From the NCBI GenBank assembly GCA_016926755.1, contig JAFGNZ010000058.1:1-45997 (forward strand): 45,997 bases of DNA. The letters run 5' to 3'. The position numbers and the translations under genes were made by a program. The DNA is from Myxococcaceae bacterium. GTDB taxonomy: Bacteria > Myxococcota > Myxococcia > Myxococcales > Myxococcaceae. Shown piece by piece: positions 1 through 9,740 of this stretch. Position 1 is the first letter of the stretch. Each line of letters starts with the position of its first letter. The notes beneath the pieces were generated by a model. That model was given only the letters and a program-made list of their open reading frames with translations, ran no database searches and was not told where the DNA came from.

Positions 1-372
1 ACCTCACGGGTTGAGATGTGGGGTATCCTGAGCCGTCGCTGACGGGTCCGCCCGCCCCGGCGTCCCGCTCTCCCAAGGCTTGCTGCCCCCAGCGGCTCGA
101 GAGCCTCACGGTGGCGCCCTCGCCAAAGCTGCCGAGTTGTCGGACAGGTTTCGCCAGCACGCTCGGACAGGTGGGCCCTGCTTCCTTGCTGCCAGTGTGC
201 TCCAGGAAGTTCGGGGCTCTGCGTTGGCCGGTCAGCTCGGTGTCGGCAGCGGGGGTGTCAACAACAGCCCCCCACACTACTCGACGCGCTATCCGCCAGA
301 AAAGAAGAGGAAATCCGCCGTCTCACTGAAGAGGGGATGGCCCCCTGGCAGTGAGGGCTCGAGGCCTCCCCC
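1..372. other. Window edge, no gene recognised
   Basis: This stretch lies downstream of the minus-strand dipeptidase gene. Short open frames on the plus strand here have irregular composition, no recognisable domain and no clear ribosome binding site, so I call none of them. I see no repeat, RNA gene or convincing hairpin terminator. Confidence 0.5.
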
Positions 373-2292
373 TCACTGGATGACAAAGTTCTTGGAGATG
401 TACTCGGACTTCTCCCACACCCGGATGAAGCTCTCCGCGGACTTGTCCCGGAACTCGCTCAGCGTGGTGGAGGCGAGCCCGATCGCCGCCAGATCCTCGT
501 GGAGGTACTTGATGAGGCCATGATGCCCGTAGCCTCGGGTGTAGTAATACGCCCGGCCGCGGGCATCCTCGGTGGAGTACGCGCTCAGGTCCGCGTTGTA
601 GGCGCTGCCCTGCGCGCTCTGGTACGTCGTGTTGCCCTCGCACCAGTCCGCGGAGGAGACCGTGTAGCCCCTGCGCGGCGCCACTCCGGCGGCCAGGCCC
701 ATCAGGTCTCCGGCCCAGGCCACCTTCACCCCCTTGCTCCGCACGTAGGCGATGTATTGAGCCAGTGAGCGCGCCGACAGGGGGCAGTTGTTCGCCACGC
801 CGTTGTAGGTCGCAGAGGTGAACGTCACGCTCTTGTCGGGGCCCATGAAGTGCCCCACGATCCCCTCGGTCGTCCTGATCCGCTCCAGGGTGGTGTCGCC
901 GAGCGCCATCTCCACGGCATCCGCTGGCAGGCGCAGCTTCCTCGAGTAGGTGTGGGACGACATGAGGGGATAGGACTGGTTGGCCATGGCGATGTCGTAG
1001 ATGGCGGTGATGGCGTTCTCCGACAGGTGGCTGATCTCCAGCAGCATCCCCTTGCGCATCATCGCCCGGACCACCATCGCTCCGTCCGCGGTCAGCCCCA
1101 GGCTGTTCTTCACCACGGTGACGGCCGTCCCATCCAGGAGCGTCTCCGAGGCGGTGTAGGTGCCCCCCACCTTGAACCCGTTCCAGGAGTCCGGATCGAT
1201 GGCCCGGTCCATGGTCCACTCGCAGACGTCGTAGTAGTTCCGGGCGTAGCCGGGCCAGCCCAAGCAGAGCCAGTTCTGCTTGATCTCATAGTCATGGCCC
1301 GGGTCCGAGGGCACGTTCGGATCCGGGCTCGTGCATTGCTTGTTCTTGAAGAGGCAGTTGGCCATGGACTGCTGAGCCCAGAGGGGCTTCGCGTACAGGG
1401 CGGCGCCTGCCAGCCGCGTGTTGAGCGAGTGCGTCAGGTAGATGTGCCGGGCGCCCAGGGAGTGATAGGCGCTGAGCCGGGCCTGGAGATCGATGGGATA
1501 GCGCTCGTTGCCCCAGGCATAGTCCGCCTCGATCCCGATGACGATGGCCATCTTCCCGGAGTGGATGATGGCGCGCGCCTCGGCCGGCGTATAGGCGATG
1601 CCCAGGAAGTCGGAGTGGTTCTGGACGAACGCCTTCATGGCGTCGATCTGCCGCACGATGCTGTTGTACGAGTCGCCGTGATCGCACGGGTAGCCGTTGC
1701 CGCGGATGGGGTGACCCTTCCACGTCTCATTGGCGGTGAAGGCGCAGAGGGCGTAGTTCTCCACCGCCATGAAGAGCATCAGCTTGAGGCCTCCGGCGAG
1801 GGCCTTCTTCAGGTCTCCGTGCCAGTACTGGGGGTGGGCCTTGGTGTCCCAGATGGGCCACTCCTTGTAGGAGTTGGAGAGGCTGCCGGTGTTCCCATCG
1901 GTCCGCTTCTCGTAGCAGTCGAAGAGCCCGCCGGAGTGGCAGCAGGTGTCCCGGCCCACGGCGTTCGGGACGACGATGTAGACAGGGTCGAAGCACACGC
2001 CCAGGGCGCCTCCGTGCGTGTCTCCATCTCCCTCGCACTTCCCCATGGCGAAGGACTCGGTGCCCTCGACGCTCCCCCAGTGCCACTTTCCGCTGAAGGC
2101 GTGCTCCGCCATGACGTGCTCATGGAGCGCGGCGGCCCCTGTCACGACGGGCCCTGTCAGCGGGACATCGCTCAGCGTGATGGAGCGAGTGAGTTGCCGT
2201 GTCTCGGTGCCTTCTGGCGGTCTCTCCTGCTGGCATGAGAGCACTCCCAGGAGAGACAACAAGAACGTACATCGCCAGAGCACCGTGCACAT
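373..2292 (-). CDS. Membrane dipeptidase (peptidase M19-like) lipoprotein
   Basis: The 639-residue product starts with a hydrophobic signal ending in a lipobox (VLSC, Cys near residue 20), so it is probably a lipoprotein. The C-terminal half resembles the metal-dependent renal dipeptidase family M19: a LTADGAMVVRAMMRKGMLLE stretch followed by ISHLSE matches the family 'LT..G..VV..M...G...D.SH.S' element, and PLMSSHTYSR matches the later conserved His segment. Family members hydrolyse dipeptides using two zinc ions. At 639 residues it is much longer than the usual ~350-420, with extra Cys-rich sequence in the N-terminal half, so substrate may differ. The ATG at 2292 has a GGAGG five bases upstream. 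The family assignment is from motif resemblance; activity is not certain. Confidence 0.75.
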   Translation of the reverse strand: MCTVLWRCTFLLSLLGVLSCQQERPPEGTETRQLTRSITLSDVPLTGPVVTGAAALHEHVMAEHAFSGKWHWGSVEGTESFAMGKCEGDGDTHGGALGVCFDPVYIVVPNAVGRDTCCHSGGLFDCYEKRTDGNTGSLSNSYKEWPIWDTKAHPQYWHGDLKKALAGGLKLMLFMAVENYALCAFTANETWKGHPIRGNGYPCDHGDSYNSIVRQIDAMKAFVQNHSDFLGIAYTPAEARAIIHSGKMAIVIGIEADYAWGNERYPIDLQARLSAYHSLGARHIYLTHSLNTRLAGAALYAKPLWAQQSMANCLFKNKQCTSPDPNVPSDPGHDYEIKQNWLCLGWPGYARNYYDVCEWTMDRAIDPDSWNGFKVGGTYTASETLLDGTAVTVVKNSLGLTADGAMVVRAMMRKGMLLEISHLSENAITAIYDIAMANQSYPLMSSHTYSRKLRLPADAVEMALGDTTLERIRTTEGIVGHFMGPDKSVTFTSATYNGVANNCPLSARSLAQYIAYVRSKGVKVAWAGDLMGLAAGVAPRRGYTVSSADWCEGNTTYQSAQGSAYNADLSAYSTEDARGRAYYYTRGYGHHGLIKYLHEDLAAIGLASTTLSEFRDKSAESFIRVWEKSEYISKNFVIQ

Positions 2293-2385
2293 GGGGACCT
2301 CCGTCTATCTGTGGGCTGCGTGTGGGGCGGGAGGAGAGCAGGACGCGCCCCTTCTCGACGCACGGCATTGGCTCCGCAGCCTCAG

Positions 2386-3783
2386 TTACCCGCGCAACTC
2401 CGAGAGTGGACCTTCGGCGATGCGCGTCGTTGCCTCTGCGCCGAAGGTATTGAAGCTCGAGTCGCCGAACGCGTGTCCGAGTGTGTTGAACAGGTTCGAG
2501 ACCTGGCGGTTCCGGGCCTTGCCCTCGGCCGGATACACCACCGTTCGGCCATCGGTCTTCATCCCGAGCGCGTTGCCGCCCAGCACGAGCTTCGGCCACT
2601 CGATCGCCCTGGAGTGGTGCTGCTCGCCGTTGTCGGACATGAAGACGATGATCGTGTGATCCAGCATCGACCCGGCCGCGCCGATCTCAGGGGTCGCCTC
2701 GAGCGACCGCGCCAGCTTCGCCACCAGCTCCACGTGCTTCCGCGTCACCGCGGCAATCGCCGTCCAGTTGCTGGGGGTTCCAATGCCGTGCTGGAGGTCG
2801 TGTCGGCCCACGCCCGGGATGATCGAGTCGTACCGCACGTCGAAGCCGGAGGTCCCGGAGGCCAGCACCACCAGGTTGGTCAGCCCGCCCAGCAGCGCGG
2901 TGGTGGCGATCTGGAACTGCGCCTCCAGCCACCTGAGCGAGTCTGGCGGTTCGCCCGCTCCCCGCAGCAGCGGGTTCTCCGACGGAAGGGGTGGCAGGAG
3001 CGGCTGGACCTGCGCCGCCATGGCGTGGAGCTGGGCCTCTCGGGAGCGCAACGCCTCCAGGGACGCCAGATAGCGCTCGAGCTTCGCGCGCTCGTTGGAG
3101 TTGCCCTTGAACGTGCTCAGGGCCGCCCTCACGTCATCTCTCGCGAAGTCGAACAGCATGCTGCGCTCCTGGCCCGCAGAAGCGCCCGCCGTCATCGAAC
3201 CGAAGAGGGTGGTGTAGGCCAGCGCCGGGTTCACGAGGATCCCCGCCGGCCTCCGGGGACCGTATGCGCACGACTGGTATGCCACCGGCGTGGGCGATGA
3301 GCTGGTCCCCAGGCGAACCGCATCGAACGGTGCGCTGCCCTTGAGCCTCGGCGCCAGCACCGCGTCGATCGTCGCCGCCGAGCCATCGACCGCGCAGCTC
3401 AGCGCCCCCGTGCCGGTCGAGTGCCCTCCGCCCGCGATGGTGGAGGACAACCCCAGCACCACCGCGGCGCGGTTCTCCAGGCTCACCGCCCCGTTCCCCC
3501 CGGCCAGTGGCCCCAGCGTGAGCGCCGAGGAGAGATCGTCTCCCGTCCGGACCAGCGGCGTCTCGGGGTAGACGTCAGAGAAGTTGTGCCGGGTGCCGAT
3601 GCCCGCGGAGCCCAGCGCGGCGCGCGTTCCGGAGGAGAGGAAGGCCTCGGGGTAGATGCCGTTGCACTCCATCACCAGCACCAGGCGGCTCGGGCTCGTG
3701 CTCTGGGCGAGCGCCTCACGGTAGAGCGGCCCGAGCAGGACGGAGGCGGCGGCGGTCTTGAGCAGCGCACGTCGGCTCAGCAT
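2386..3783 (-). CDS. DUF1552 domain protein (Tat-exported)
   Basis: The 465-residue protein starts with an SRRALLKTAAAS twin-arginine-like signal ending near AQS, so it is probably exported folded. The body (for example VLVMECNGIYP near the start, then sulfatase-like SMLDHTIIVFMSDNGEQHH) fits the DUF1552 family, almost always paired with a DUF1592-type partner in myxobacteria and planctomycetes. Function is unknown; the fold is thought to be alkaline-phosphatase/sulfatase-like. I chose the ATG at 3783 over the GTG two codons upstream because AGGAG sits seven bases before the ATG and too close to the GTG. The upstream partner gene ends just before it, so the two are translationally linked. Confidence 0.85.
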   Translation of the reverse strand: MLSRRALLKTAAASVLLGPLYREALAQSTSPSRLVLVMECNGIYPEAFLSSGTRAALGSAGIGTRHNFSDVYPETPLVRTGDDLSSALTLGPLAGGNGAVSLENRAAVVLGLSSTIAGGGHSTGTGALSCAVDGSAATIDAVLAPRLKGSAPFDAVRLGTSSSPTPVAYQSCAYGPRRPAGILVNPALAYTTLFGSMTAGASAGQERSMLFDFARDDVRAALSTFKGNSNERAKLERYLASLEALRSREAQLHAMAAQVQPLLPPLPSENPLLRGAGEPPDSLRWLEAQFQIATTALLGGLTNLVVLASGTSGFDVRYDSIIPGVGRHDLQHGIGTPSNWTAIAAVTRKHVELVAKLARSLEATPEIGAAGSMLDHTIIVFMSDNGEQHHSRAIEWPKLVLGGNALGMKTDGRTVVYPAEGKARNRQVSNLFNTLGHAFGDSSFNTFGAEATTRIAEGPLSELRG

Positions 3784-3785
3784 GG

Positions 3786-6119
3786 TCACTCTCCTTGCGC
3801 CGGCTCGCGGCGCGTCGTCCAGGTGTCACTGGTCATCAGGGTCTTGAGCAGCGCGCGGAACGAGCCGTTGCTGGAGTCGTAGGCCTGCTCCATCCGCGCC
3901 AGCGTGCACGCGTCGGATCTGTTCTCGTCGCGCCCCATGAAATAGCGGAACACGTGACGGACGAAGCACCGCTTCACGTAGGGGGAGTCCGCCAGCTTCT
4001 CGCTCAGCTCCACCGCATCGCGCACGGGTCCGTTCAGGGCAGGGTCCGGCATGCCGCTCAGCGCGCTGCGCCCATCGGGAGGCATGGTCCCGCCATCGGG
4101 AGCATGATCCCCCACGCGCAGGTAGCCCGCGTGGTTGTAGATCTCGAACGGGTAGCCCAGCGGGTTCATCAGGCTGTGGCAGAGCTGGCACGCCGGCTTC
4201 CCGGTGGCCTCCTCGAGCCGCGCGCGGGCGTTCTTGTCCGGCGAGTGGGGACCGACCAGGGCCACCACCCGGACCTCGCTCAAGGGGGGCACGTACCCGC
4301 ACAGCAGGTTCTCGCGGACCCACTTGCCCCGGTGCACCGCGGAGGGATCGTCCTCGAAGTTCCCACCATGGGACGCCAGCCAGGCGGGGTGGGTGAGCAC
4401 CCCTGCCCTCTCCTGCGCTGGGAGCGTCCGCCAACGCTCGGCGTTGGTGGCGGCGATCTCCGCCTCGGTGCCGTAGGGCTGACCGGTGTAGCGGGTGGCG
4501 TTGCCGTCGAAGCCGGAGTCCTGTGTCGCGGCGAGGAAGAACTGGCGCGTCGTGAGCAGCCTCCGCAGGACGTCCACGTCCTCGATCACCGCGCGCGCGA
4601 CGAAGTCGTCCATCTGCTGCACCAGGGTCGACTCCTCGCCGTAGTACCCCGACATCAGGTTCCCCCACGCTGACGCCTGCGCGCGGTAGATGCTGGTGCC
4701 CCCATCGTCGAAGGCGCTGGTCGCCTCCGGGCGCTCCTTGAAGATCTCCTTCACCCGCATGTAGCCGAGCCACTCACGGAAGAAGTTGGCGGCCCCGTCC
4801 GACAGCCAGTACTCGCCGCGCCGCGAACGGTCACCTTCGCCGAAGTCCTGGAGGAGATCGAAGCGCGTGGCATCGACGCCGCCGATGTTCTGCTCGATGA
4901 GCGCGCCTACCACCTCCGGGGAGCGGATGCCGCCGTCTCGCGCCGCCGCCGCGATGTCCGCGTAGTGCCCCTCCTGCGTCGCCGAGTAGTCGGGGTGACG
5001 CCACAGCGGCACCGCGCCGGGCCCTCGCTCCCCGAGCGCGTACGTGAGCTGCTGCGCAAGCTCCCAGTCTCCCAGCTGGACCCGGCCGTCGCCGGTGGGC
5101 GTGCCCAGCTCTTCGCGGAAGAGCGCCCCACTGGTCAGCGAGGCCGCGGTGACGATCCGCGACAGCGAGTGGGTGCGTGGATCCGGCCCGCCGTCGGGCA
5201 CCTCTTGCGAGAGCACCGCCTGGGCGAACGCGCTGAGCCGAGCCACCTCGTCCGCGCGCGGCGCGCGGTAGAGCACCCCCCGCTCGAGGAGCGTGGAGAC
5301 GTAGTTGTTGATGCAGTCCTGCGTCGGCTGAGCGCTATTCCACATGCAGCGCAGCGAGGTGTCGGTCCGCAGCAGCTCCAGCCGGTTGCCGCCGGTGTAC
5401 GGCCCGGCCCAGGTCTCGCCGTACTCGCCGACGATGGGGAGCAGGATCTCCACCATCGAGTCGTCCACCGTGTCATCGGCGGCGTAGCTGCCATAGGGAG
5501 ACTGCACGCTCGGATCGAGCGGGTTGTCGTAGAAGCTGAAGCCGGTCCAGCTTCGGGTGACCGAGCCGCCCACGTTGCGCGTCCACTGCCAGCGGTTGAT
5601 CCGCCGGAGCCGGGTGGGCGCGTCGGAGACCTGGCCTTCACAGGCGAACAGCTCATCCTGTGGGAGCTGGTTGGGCGATCGGACGCTGTCGTGGATGCCT
5701 GCGTCCGGCTGGCTGCACGAGGGCATCCCGGCGCTGATCCACTGGGAGAGCGTCTCGACATCGGCCTGGGCCGCGGCCACGAACGGCTCGGGCGGCATCG
5801 GCGCCGTCGCGTCCCTCATGCGCGCAACGCACCGCTCGGCGGTGGTCTGCTCCGGAGCGCGCAGCGAAGGCGCCCGAAGCGCCTCCAGCGAGGTGAGCGC
5901 CATCGGCGCTCCCTGCGACGGCGAGTTGCCATGGCAGCTCGTGCAGCGCGTCTGCAGCACGGTGAGGACCTCGCAAGCCTGATCGGACACGCCGGGCTCC
6001 GGCTCCGGCTCCGGCTGCGCGCCCACTACCTCCCCGGAGCAGTTCGCGCCGGCCGCGACGAGCGCGCCCGAGAGCAGAAGAGCAAAGAGCGCGCGGTGCG
6101 CACGGACCGATTGACCCAT
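3786..6119 (-). CDS. DUF1587/1592/1588/1585 cytochrome-like exported protein
   Basis: The 777-residue protein has an N-terminal hydrophobic signal with a lipoprotein-like GANC, an EPEPEPEP linker, then a c-type heme motif CTSCH at residues 59-63 (planctomycete-type cytochrome domain). It continues through the DUF1592 region, a DUF1588 segment with a second CQLCH motif followed by MNPLGYPFEIYN, and a DUF1585-like C-terminus (YFMGRDENRSDACT). These multi-DUF proteins are envelope-located and of unknown reaction; heme binding is inferred from CxxCH. The ATG at 6119 has GGAGG six bases upstream. It is the first gene of a two-gene operon with the DUF1552 gene, and conserved pairing suggests the products work together. 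Confidence 0.85.
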   Translation of the reverse strand: MGQSVRAHRALFALLLSGALVAAGANCSGEVVGAQPEPEPEPGVSDQACEVLTVLQTRCTSCHGNSPSQGAPMALTSLEALRAPSLRAPEQTTAERCVARMRDATAPMPPEPFVAAAQADVETLSQWISAGMPSCSQPDAGIHDSVRSPNQLPQDELFACEGQVSDAPTRLRRINRWQWTRNVGGSVTRSWTGFSFYDNPLDPSVQSPYGSYAADDTVDDSMVEILLPIVGEYGETWAGPYTGGNRLELLRTDTSLRCMWNSAQPTQDCINNYVSTLLERGVLYRAPRADEVARLSAFAQAVLSQEVPDGGPDPRTHSLSRIVTAASLTSGALFREELGTPTGDGRVQLGDWELAQQLTYALGERGPGAVPLWRHPDYSATQEGHYADIAAAARDGGIRSPEVVGALIEQNIGGVDATRFDLLQDFGEGDRSRRGEYWLSDGAANFFREWLGYMRVKEIFKERPEATSAFDDGGTSIYRAQASAWGNLMSGYYGEESTLVQQMDDFVARAVIEDVDVLRRLLTTRQFFLAATQDSGFDGNATRYTGQPYGTEAEIAATNAERWRTLPAQERAGVLTHPAWLASHGGNFEDDPSAVHRGKWVRENLLCGYVPPLSEVRVVALVGPHSPDKNARARLEEATGKPACQLCHSLMNPLGYPFEIYNHAGYLRVGDHAPDGGTMPPDGRSALSGMPDPALNGPVRDAVELSEKLADSPYVKRCFVRHVFRYFMGRDENRSDACTLARMEQAYDSSNGSFRALLKTLMTSDTWTTRREPAQGE

Positions 6120-6229
6120 GACCTACCTCCGGGCGCGAGCGTAACGGAAAGCATGAGTTCCGGCTTAAGAAAGCTTCCAAGTGAGCCGGAGAGGCCGCGC
6201 TGTGGCAGCGCGGCTCCCCTCCTCTGCTT

Positions 6230-8548
6230 TCACTCCAGGTTCATGGAGGAGGGCTGCGAGAACCCCTTGCTCATCGGGGCTTGCGGGCCATCATTGAGCA
6301 CGCACTCACCGGTCAGATCTTCCACCACTGCACAGCCGGATTTGGGGTTGCCCCAGCGGCTCGTGATGTTGAGCCAGTCCAGCGATCCCGTGTAGGTGCC
6401 GCTGGTCTGCCACTCGAACGGCACGACCGTGCTCCCCGTGTCCCAGAGCATTCCAGCCCCCGTGTCGTCCACCAGCTCATCGCCATTGTCGAGGCTCTGA
6501 TAGACGTGCCGCCCCTCGTCGGCATAGAGGCCATGCGAGCCGTCCGCCGCGTAGAGGGTCGGGCGCCCCTGAGCCAGGGCCAGGACCTTGTCCCCGTAGA
6601 CAAAAGTCTGACCGTGGGAGTGCTGAGCGAGATGGATCTGCGAGGGCCGCCCGTCGACGAAGCGGACCGTCATGTGCTCCCAATCCCCCACGTGATTGCC
6701 AAACCGGACACGGTCCCCAACGCAGTTCCCATCCACCTCGTAGCCCACGCACACCAGCTTGCCGTTGTTATACGGGTAGAACATCCAGTAGATGATGTCG
6801 GTGATCCCCGTCGGCTGGCCGTTCTGGGTGCGCTGGACGATCTCGGCATAGACGGGCACCCGCGTCTGAGCAGGCCGCTGGCCGTCCAGGAATGCGGGGT
6901 TCGTGCAGTTGTCACAGCCGAGCCCTTCATTGGTGACCAGGAACCCGCCGCTCTGATGCACGTTGTTGAGGAAGAACTGGGTCGAGGAGGGGAAGAAGTC
7001 CTCATCCGGATCCAGCCAGACGCGCGGAGCCAGGGCGGCCGCGGTGAGCGCGTTCACGGGCAGACCCTTCAGCTCGAGGTTGGCCGTGGCGCTCTTGTTG
7101 AGCACCCAGTAGCGGCTCGAGCCGCCATCACCGTCGTAGTGGGGCAGGGACACGAACGTGGACACCGCGAGCCCTCGGTGATCCTTCGGGTTGGCCTGAT
7201 AGAGGGACACGTTGTCGTCCGCGTGCGAGCCACTGTCGTCCCAGACCCAGGCCGAGCTGGCTGACAGGACGTAGGAGCTCTTGATGCAGCGGATGAGATC
7301 CGTGGAGGGCTTGCTGTAGTTGGGGGTCGCCACGTGCCCGAGGCAGGTGTAGCCCGCGGGCGCCACGGGGGCCCAGAAGGCCCCATCGTGCTCTCCGCCC
7401 GAGCCCTTGTCATTCCAGATCCAGGTGTAGTCGATCGGCATGGCCAGCAGATCGCCCTCGCCCTTGACGACGAACGTGCTGCGCGGGGGACCCCCGTGGT
7501 TCTGCATGGCCACGTCTCCCAGCGAATAGTAGCCAGGGTACTGGCTGAGATTGGGACGCCACACCGAGACGTCGTCGTCGGCGCCGGTGCTGGCATCGTC
7601 GTAGATCCACACGAAGCTGCCGACCTGCTGAACGTAGAGCATCTGTGGGTAGCTCAGCGTGGCCTTGTCAGACGACACCGTGAAGTCCGCGGTCTGGCCG
7701 GCCGAGAAGGTGGCCGCCACCAGCCTGTACGTGCCGGTCGAGAGCGTGACGCTCAAGCGCGAGTCGTATGCGGTGCCGCCATCGTCATCCTCGCCGAGCA
7801 GATTGCCACTCGAGTCCAGGAGGTAGAGGTAGGTGTCGGCAGCCGAGGAGAGCGAGAACGTCACCGTGCTCGTCGGTCCGGCGTAGGAGACCGTGAGAGA
7901 GGGATTGTTCGGGCTCCCGGGATCGCGGCCTCCGGAGCCGCTCCAGCGGCCGTAGAGGACATTGCCGACAGTCGCAGTGGGCTCCAGCCTGAACTTCTGG
8001 TGGTCTCCGCCATTGCAGCTCCACTGACGGATGCTCGCGCCGAGCTGCGTGCTGGCTGCGGCGACCTCCATGCACTTGCCGCTGTGCCTGGCCACGAGGG
8101 AGTAGGCCCCGTTGCCCGCGGGCACTGGCTTGAACTTCTGGTTGTCCTGGGGAACGCAGGCCCATTGATTGATATCGGTACCATCCGCGGTACCGGCTCC
8201 GAGGACGTCGACACATTTGCTGCTGTGACTGGCCACCAGGCTGTAATAGCCATCGCCTGTGGGTTGCAGGTTGAACTTCTGTTGAGCCAGATCCTGGCAG
8301 TTGGATTGCCGGATGTTGGTGTTGTCCGCCTGGCCGGCGGACTCGACGGCGACGCACTTGCCGCTGTGCACGGCGACGAGCCGATAGGCCGTCTGGAAGG
8401 TCTCGAGCGCCGCGGTGTTCGAAGCGGTCTCGGCCTCCTCCAGGCTCCCGTCCTCCGGCAGGGGGCCGCAGCCCGCGAGCATCGCGACAGTGCTGAACGC
8501 GACCACAGCGGTGGTGATGGAAAAGGAAGGCTCTCTCCGAGGGTGCAT
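6230..8548 (-). CDS. Secreted lipoprotein: ricin-type lectin, PPC and Vps62-like domains
   Basis: The 772-residue product begins with a signal ending in LAGC (lipobox). Residues ~53-190 hold three ricin beta-trefoil repeats, each with a HSGKC/HSSKC opening and ending in QKFN, QKFK or QKFR. A PPC-like (pre-peptidase C-terminal) beta domain follows at ~200-290 with DTYLYLLDSSGNLL. The C-terminal ~450 residues resemble the Vps62/DUF946 family, with HVGDWEHMTVRF and HSHGQ as anchors. Ricin repeats usually bind sugars; the role of the Vps62-like part is unknown. A surface carbohydrate-binding protein is plausible. The ATG at 8548 has AGGAG eight bases upstream. It is transcribed divergently from the LysR gene, a common arrangement for a regulator and its target. 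Confidence 0.8.
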   Translation of the reverse strand: MHPRREPSFSITTAVVAFSTVAMLAGCGPLPEDGSLEEAETASNTAALETFQTAYRLVAVHSGKCVAVESAGQADNTNIRQSNCQDLAQQKFNLQPTGDGYYSLVASHSSKCVDVLGAGTADGTDINQWACVPQDNQKFKPVPAGNGAYSLVARHSGKCMEVAAASTQLGASIRQWSCNGGDHQKFRLEPTATVGNVLYGRWSGSGGRDPGSPNNPSLTVSYAGPTSTVTFSLSSAADTYLYLLDSSGNLLGEDDDGGTAYDSRLSVTLSTGTYRLVAATFSAGQTADFTVSSDKATLSYPQMLYVQQVGSFVWIYDDASTGADDDVSVWRPNLSQYPGYYSLGDVAMQNHGGPPRSTFVVKGEGDLLAMPIDYTWIWNDKGSGGEHDGAFWAPVAPAGYTCLGHVATPNYSKPSTDLIRCIKSSYVLSASSAWVWDDSGSHADDNVSLYQANPKDHRGLAVSTFVSLPHYDGDGGSSRYWVLNKSATANLELKGLPVNALTAAALAPRVWLDPDEDFFPSSTQFFLNNVHQSGGFLVTNEGLGCDNCTNPAFLDGQRPAQTRVPVYAEIVQRTQNGQPTGITDIIYWMFYPYNNGKLVCVGYEVDGNCVGDRVRFGNHVGDWEHMTVRFVDGRPSQIHLAQHSHGQTFVYGDKVLALAQGRPTLYAADGSHGLYADEGRHVYQSLDNGDELVDDTGAGMLWDTGSTVVPFEWQTSGTYTGSLDWLNITSRWGNPKSGCAVVEDLTGECVLNDGPQAPMSKGFSQPSSMNLE

Positions 8549-8693
8549 GATGTAGTCTCCTGAGTGCTGGCAACGCCGGCAGCGGGTCAGCGGCTGCGCG
8601 ACGTGCGGAATGGAGTACCAACCTCAGGGCGCCCCTGGCCTGGCCGGAGACGGACCCTGAGGGGCTCGAAACCGGTCAACCGAAAGGGCTGCC

Positions 8694-9581
8694 ATGGACC
8701 TCGAGGAGCTGCAGGCCTTCATGAACGTCGTGAAGGTAGGCTCGTTTCACGCCGCGGCGGAGACGCTCGGCATGTCGCGCACGACGCTGAGACGTCGCGT
8801 CGACTCGCTGCAGTCCCGCGCGGGCGTCCCGCTGCTCGAGAGCTCCAGGGAAGGGGTCATCCTGACCGAGGCGGGGCGTATGCTCGCCGAGAAAGGCAAG
8901 GTGATGGTCGAGGAGGCGAGCGCGCTCATCTCGTCGGTTCGCGAGCTGGGGCGGGAGCCCTCGGGGGTGCTGCGCGTCGTGATGCCCGTGGGGATGCCAC
9001 CGCAGATCTTCACGCAGGTCTATGCGGCGCTCCGGAGCGCCTACCCGCGGCTGCACGTGCATGGCCGCTTCAGCAACGATCCGCTGGGCGAGTCGCTCGT
9101 CGACGTCGACATGGCGGTGCACTTCGGCGAGAACAGACCGAGAGGACCGTGGCTGTCACAAGTGGTCCTGCGCGTGCGCGAATGGCTGGTCGCGAGCGAG
9201 GCGTACCTGAGCCAGCGCGGAGTGCCGAAGTCCATCGCCGATCTGGCCGACCATGAGCTCTTGACGTGGGAGAAGCCCGGTGAGGACCCGCGGGCCTGGC
9301 CCATCCTCAAGGGCGGAACCTTCGAGGTGGAGCCGGCCCTGATCGCGACGGACAGCCACGTCGTTCGCAAGTGCTGCACCGCCGGGCTCGGCATCGCCCT
9401 GGTTCCGGATGCGATGCTGGAGGCTCCCCAGGAGGAGGCCCTGGTCCCGGTCCTCCCCGACGTCGTGGGGCGCGAGCAGGCGGTGAGGGTGTCGGTGCCC
9501 GAGGCGATCGCCGACATCCCGAAGATCAAGGTGGTGCTGACCCACCTCCGGAAGTTGCTCGGCGCGCTGAAGACGACGTGA
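8694..9581 (+). CDS. LysR family transcriptional regulator
   Basis: The 295-residue protein has the standard LysR layout: an N-terminal winged helix-turn-helix (residues 1-60, with FMNVVKVGSFHAAAETLGMS and LLESSREGVILTEAGR) followed by a substrate-binding effector domain. It most resembles the LysR subgroup whose effector domain includes a WLVASEAYL segment. LysR regulators typically bind the region between themselves and a divergent gene, so the ricin/Vps62 lipoprotein gene is a candidate target. The effector is not predictable. The ATG at 8694 is preceded by AAAGGG. Confidence 0.9.
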   Translation: MDLEELQAFMNVVKVGSFHAAAETLGMSRTTLRRRVDSLQSRAGVPLLESSREGVILTEAGRMLAEKGKVMVEEASALISSVRELGREPSGVLRVVMPVGMPPQIFTQVYAALRSAYPRLHVHGRFSNDPLGESLVDVDMAVHFGENRPRGPWLSQVVLRVREWLVASEAYLSQRGVPKSIADLADHELLTWEKPGEDPRAWPILKGGTFEVEPALIATDSHVVRKCCTAGLGIALVPDAMLEAPQEEALVPVLPDVVGREQAVRVSVPEAIADIPKIKVVLTHLRKLLGALKTT

Positions 9582-9740
9582 CATCACGAACGCCACCTGC
9601 CACGAGGGGTGCGACGGCTTCACCGTTCTTGAACCCATGGCCTCCGGAGTCCGTGCCCTGCCCGCGGGGGCTCCATGACTGTGTGCGACTGAGAGATGGC
9701 AGGGGTGCCGCGCCCCCCCACCCCGTGGCAGGATCCAGCC

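Noticed and set aside
3781..3789. GTG start for the DUF1552 protein
   Set aside because: The AGGAG is one base from the GTG but seven from the ATG at 3783, so the ATG is used.
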